From Actinomycetota bacterium (GTDB taxonomy: Bacteria > Actinomycetota > Acidimicrobiia > Acidimicrobiales > Acidimicrobiaceae): DNA of 6,526 bases. Each line of letters opens with the position of its first letter. The stretch's first letter is position 1. The stretch is taken from positions 1 to 6,526 of the forward strand of contig SIRY01000173.1 of assembly GCA_004366215.1 (NCBI GenBank). Direction: 5' to 3'. The notes beneath the pieces are model-generated. The model had not been told where the DNA came from and made no database searches. It worked only from the letters and a program-made list of their open reading frames with translations. The position numbers and the translations under genes were made by a program. Of the stretch, positions 5,783-6,526 are shown piece after piece.

Positions 5783-6526
5783 GCGTGGACCTCGAGTTGG
5801 TTCGCTGCCGCTGCGACAACGTGGAGGAGCGGCGCTGGCGGGTGGATACCGAGCACGACCAGGGCGGCGAGCCCGATCCCCATCGAGGCCGCCATCCACC
5901 AGCTGACCTCACTGCGCTCCATCGATCGCGCGCGAGGACCAAGCATCGTCGCGGTCACGTGGTACGCAAGGCCCGCAGAGGCGAGGGTCACGAGGGCGAC
6001 CAGCACGATGACGACGACGTCTGCTGGGTCTTGGAGCCCCCCCCAGACGATCAGGAACTCGGATCGAAACAGCCCCCCCGGCGGCATCGCGGCGAGCCCG
6101 AGGACCGCAGCGACGAGCAACGGGCCTGAGACCGGCAGCGCTCCGATCGCGCCGCGAACCCTCGCGATGTCCTTCGTCTTGAACTTGCGAAGCACCGTGC
6201 CGGCCCCAAAGAAGGCGGTCCCCTTGGCCGCCGCGTGGGCTAGCACGTGAAGCAGGACTCCGGCGAGCGCGATGGGAGCTCCAAAGCCGGTACCGATCGC
6301 GATGATGCCCATGTGCTCCACGCTCGAGTAGGCAAACAACCGCTTCAAGTCGCGCTGCACGCCGAGCACGAGCGCAGCGAGCAGCAGCGACAGCAACCCA
6401 AAGGTGATCATGACGACGCGGGGGAACGTAGGGCCAACAGCACGCTCGGTCACCTCGAAGAAGCGGAGGATCGCGTAGAAGCTCACGGCGAGCAGCGCAC
6501 CAGACAGCAAGGCAGACACGGGGCTC
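5779..6526 (-). CDS. hyfF: HyfF-like antiporter-type membrane subunit (5' end outside window)
   Basis: The last 248 residues of a NuoL/M/N-family membrane protein are present; the frame runs off the right edge, and the GTG at 6519 is internal because the preceding codons complete the conserved SPVSALLSG motif. Counting from the codon at 6525: SPVSALLSG 1-9 (end of the TM7-8 loop), RDLKRLFAYSSVEHMGI 58-74, HAAAKG with His 97 and Lys 101, LAAMPPGGLF 144-153, and SEF with Glu 156 at the TM12 position. About seven helices are visible, ending in a short polar tail. It belongs to the ion-translocating arm together with the HyfB-like subunit; in E. coli HyfF lies directly before HyfG, as here. HyfF rather than HyfD is chosen from this gene order and the short C-terminus without the HyfB-type extension. 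The TM8 Lys position of the family is Ala 13 here. Its stop overlaps the next gene's ATG by four bases. Confidence 0.82.
   Translation of the reverse strand, partial: SPVSALLSGALLAVSFYAILRFFEVTERAVGPTFPRVVMITFGLLSLLLAALVLGVQRDLKRLFAYSSVEHMGIIAIGTGFGAPIALAGVLLHVLAHAAAKGTAFFGAGTVLRKFKTKDIARVRGAIGALPVSGPLLVAAVLGLAAMPPGGLFRSEFLIVWGGLQDPADVVVIVLVALVTLASAGLAYHVTATMLGPRARSMERSEVSWWMAASMGIGLAALVVLGIHPPAPLLHVVAAAANQLEVHA
5790..5793 (-). promoter_or_regulatory. ribosome binding site of the large-subunit gene
   Basis: The minus strand reads GAGG (in CGAGGT), 7 bases before the ATG at 5782, within the end of the HyfF-like gene. It supports the ATG at 5782 over the upstream in-frame start near 5899, which would overlap the previous gene by about 120 bases. 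Confidence 0.5.

Noticed and set aside
5783..5899. Upstream extension of the large-subunit gene
   Set aside because: The added 39 residues are Arg/Pro-rich out-of-frame reading of the HyfF-like gene; ATG at 5782 has a ribosome site and ATGA overlap.
1450..6526. Calling the operon an active hydrogenase-4/formate hydrogenlyase
   Set aside because: All four Ni-Fe cysteines and all four proximal-cluster cysteines are absent, so hydrogen chemistry is not supported despite strong similarity to Hyf/Hyc.
1450..6526. Calling it a standard complex I (nuo) operon
   Set aside because: The fused 30/49-kDa subunit, the HyfB-type C-terminal extension, the F-G-H/I gene order and the ferredoxin-small subunit fusion fit the group 4 hydrogenase lineage; N2 ligands required for complex I are missing.

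Overview
The window is very GC-rich and gene-dense. It has heavy third-position G/C bias, frequent GTG starts and overlapping stop/start codons. This fits a high-GC Gram-positive (actinobacterial) chromosome; an acidophilic or chemolithotrophic lineage such as Acidimicrobiia is possible, but nothing here fixes the taxon. I saw no rRNA, tRNA, CRISPR array, transposase or other mobile element.

Layout. (1) From the left edge to 1355, plus strand: the 3' part of an ABC exporter half, membrane domain plus ATPase, most like CydC of the CydDC system needed for cytochrome bd assembly. (2) 1356-1449: a short convergent intergenic gap with an imperfect hairpin. (3) 1450 to the right edge, minus strand: four genes of one tightly overlapping operon, read right to left. 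They are a HyfF-like antiporter-type membrane subunit (5' end cut by the window), a 500-aa HyfG/HycE/NuoCD-like large subunit, a 267-aa ferredoxin-small subunit fusion (HyfH+HyfI-like), and a 674-aa HyfB-like antiporter-type subunit. The three junctions overlap by 4, 1 and, depending on the start chosen, 4 or 0 bases.

The operon is built like a group 4 energy-converting [NiFe] hydrogenase (Hyf/Hyc), but the protein sequences say it cannot be one. The large subunit has lost all four cysteines that hold the Ni-Fe centre (positions now E205, L208, S494, G497). The small-subunit domain has lost all four ligands of the proximal (N2-type) 4Fe-4S cluster (now S148, S151, E216, S246). The ferredoxin domain has lost exactly the four cysteines of one of its two clusters and kept the four of the other (C59, C78, C81, C84). 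The frames are otherwise intact and the fold-defining motifs remain, so this looks like selected remodelling rather than decay. The two antiporter-like subunits keep the main ion-path residues that I can see.

The assembly is related in spirit to the 'energy-converting hydrogenase-related' (Ehr) complexes, which lack Ni-Fe ligands, but it goes further because the N2-type cluster is gone too. A redox-silent or redox-regulated ion-translocating complex is the inference; its driving reaction is unknown and is the main thing worth following up.
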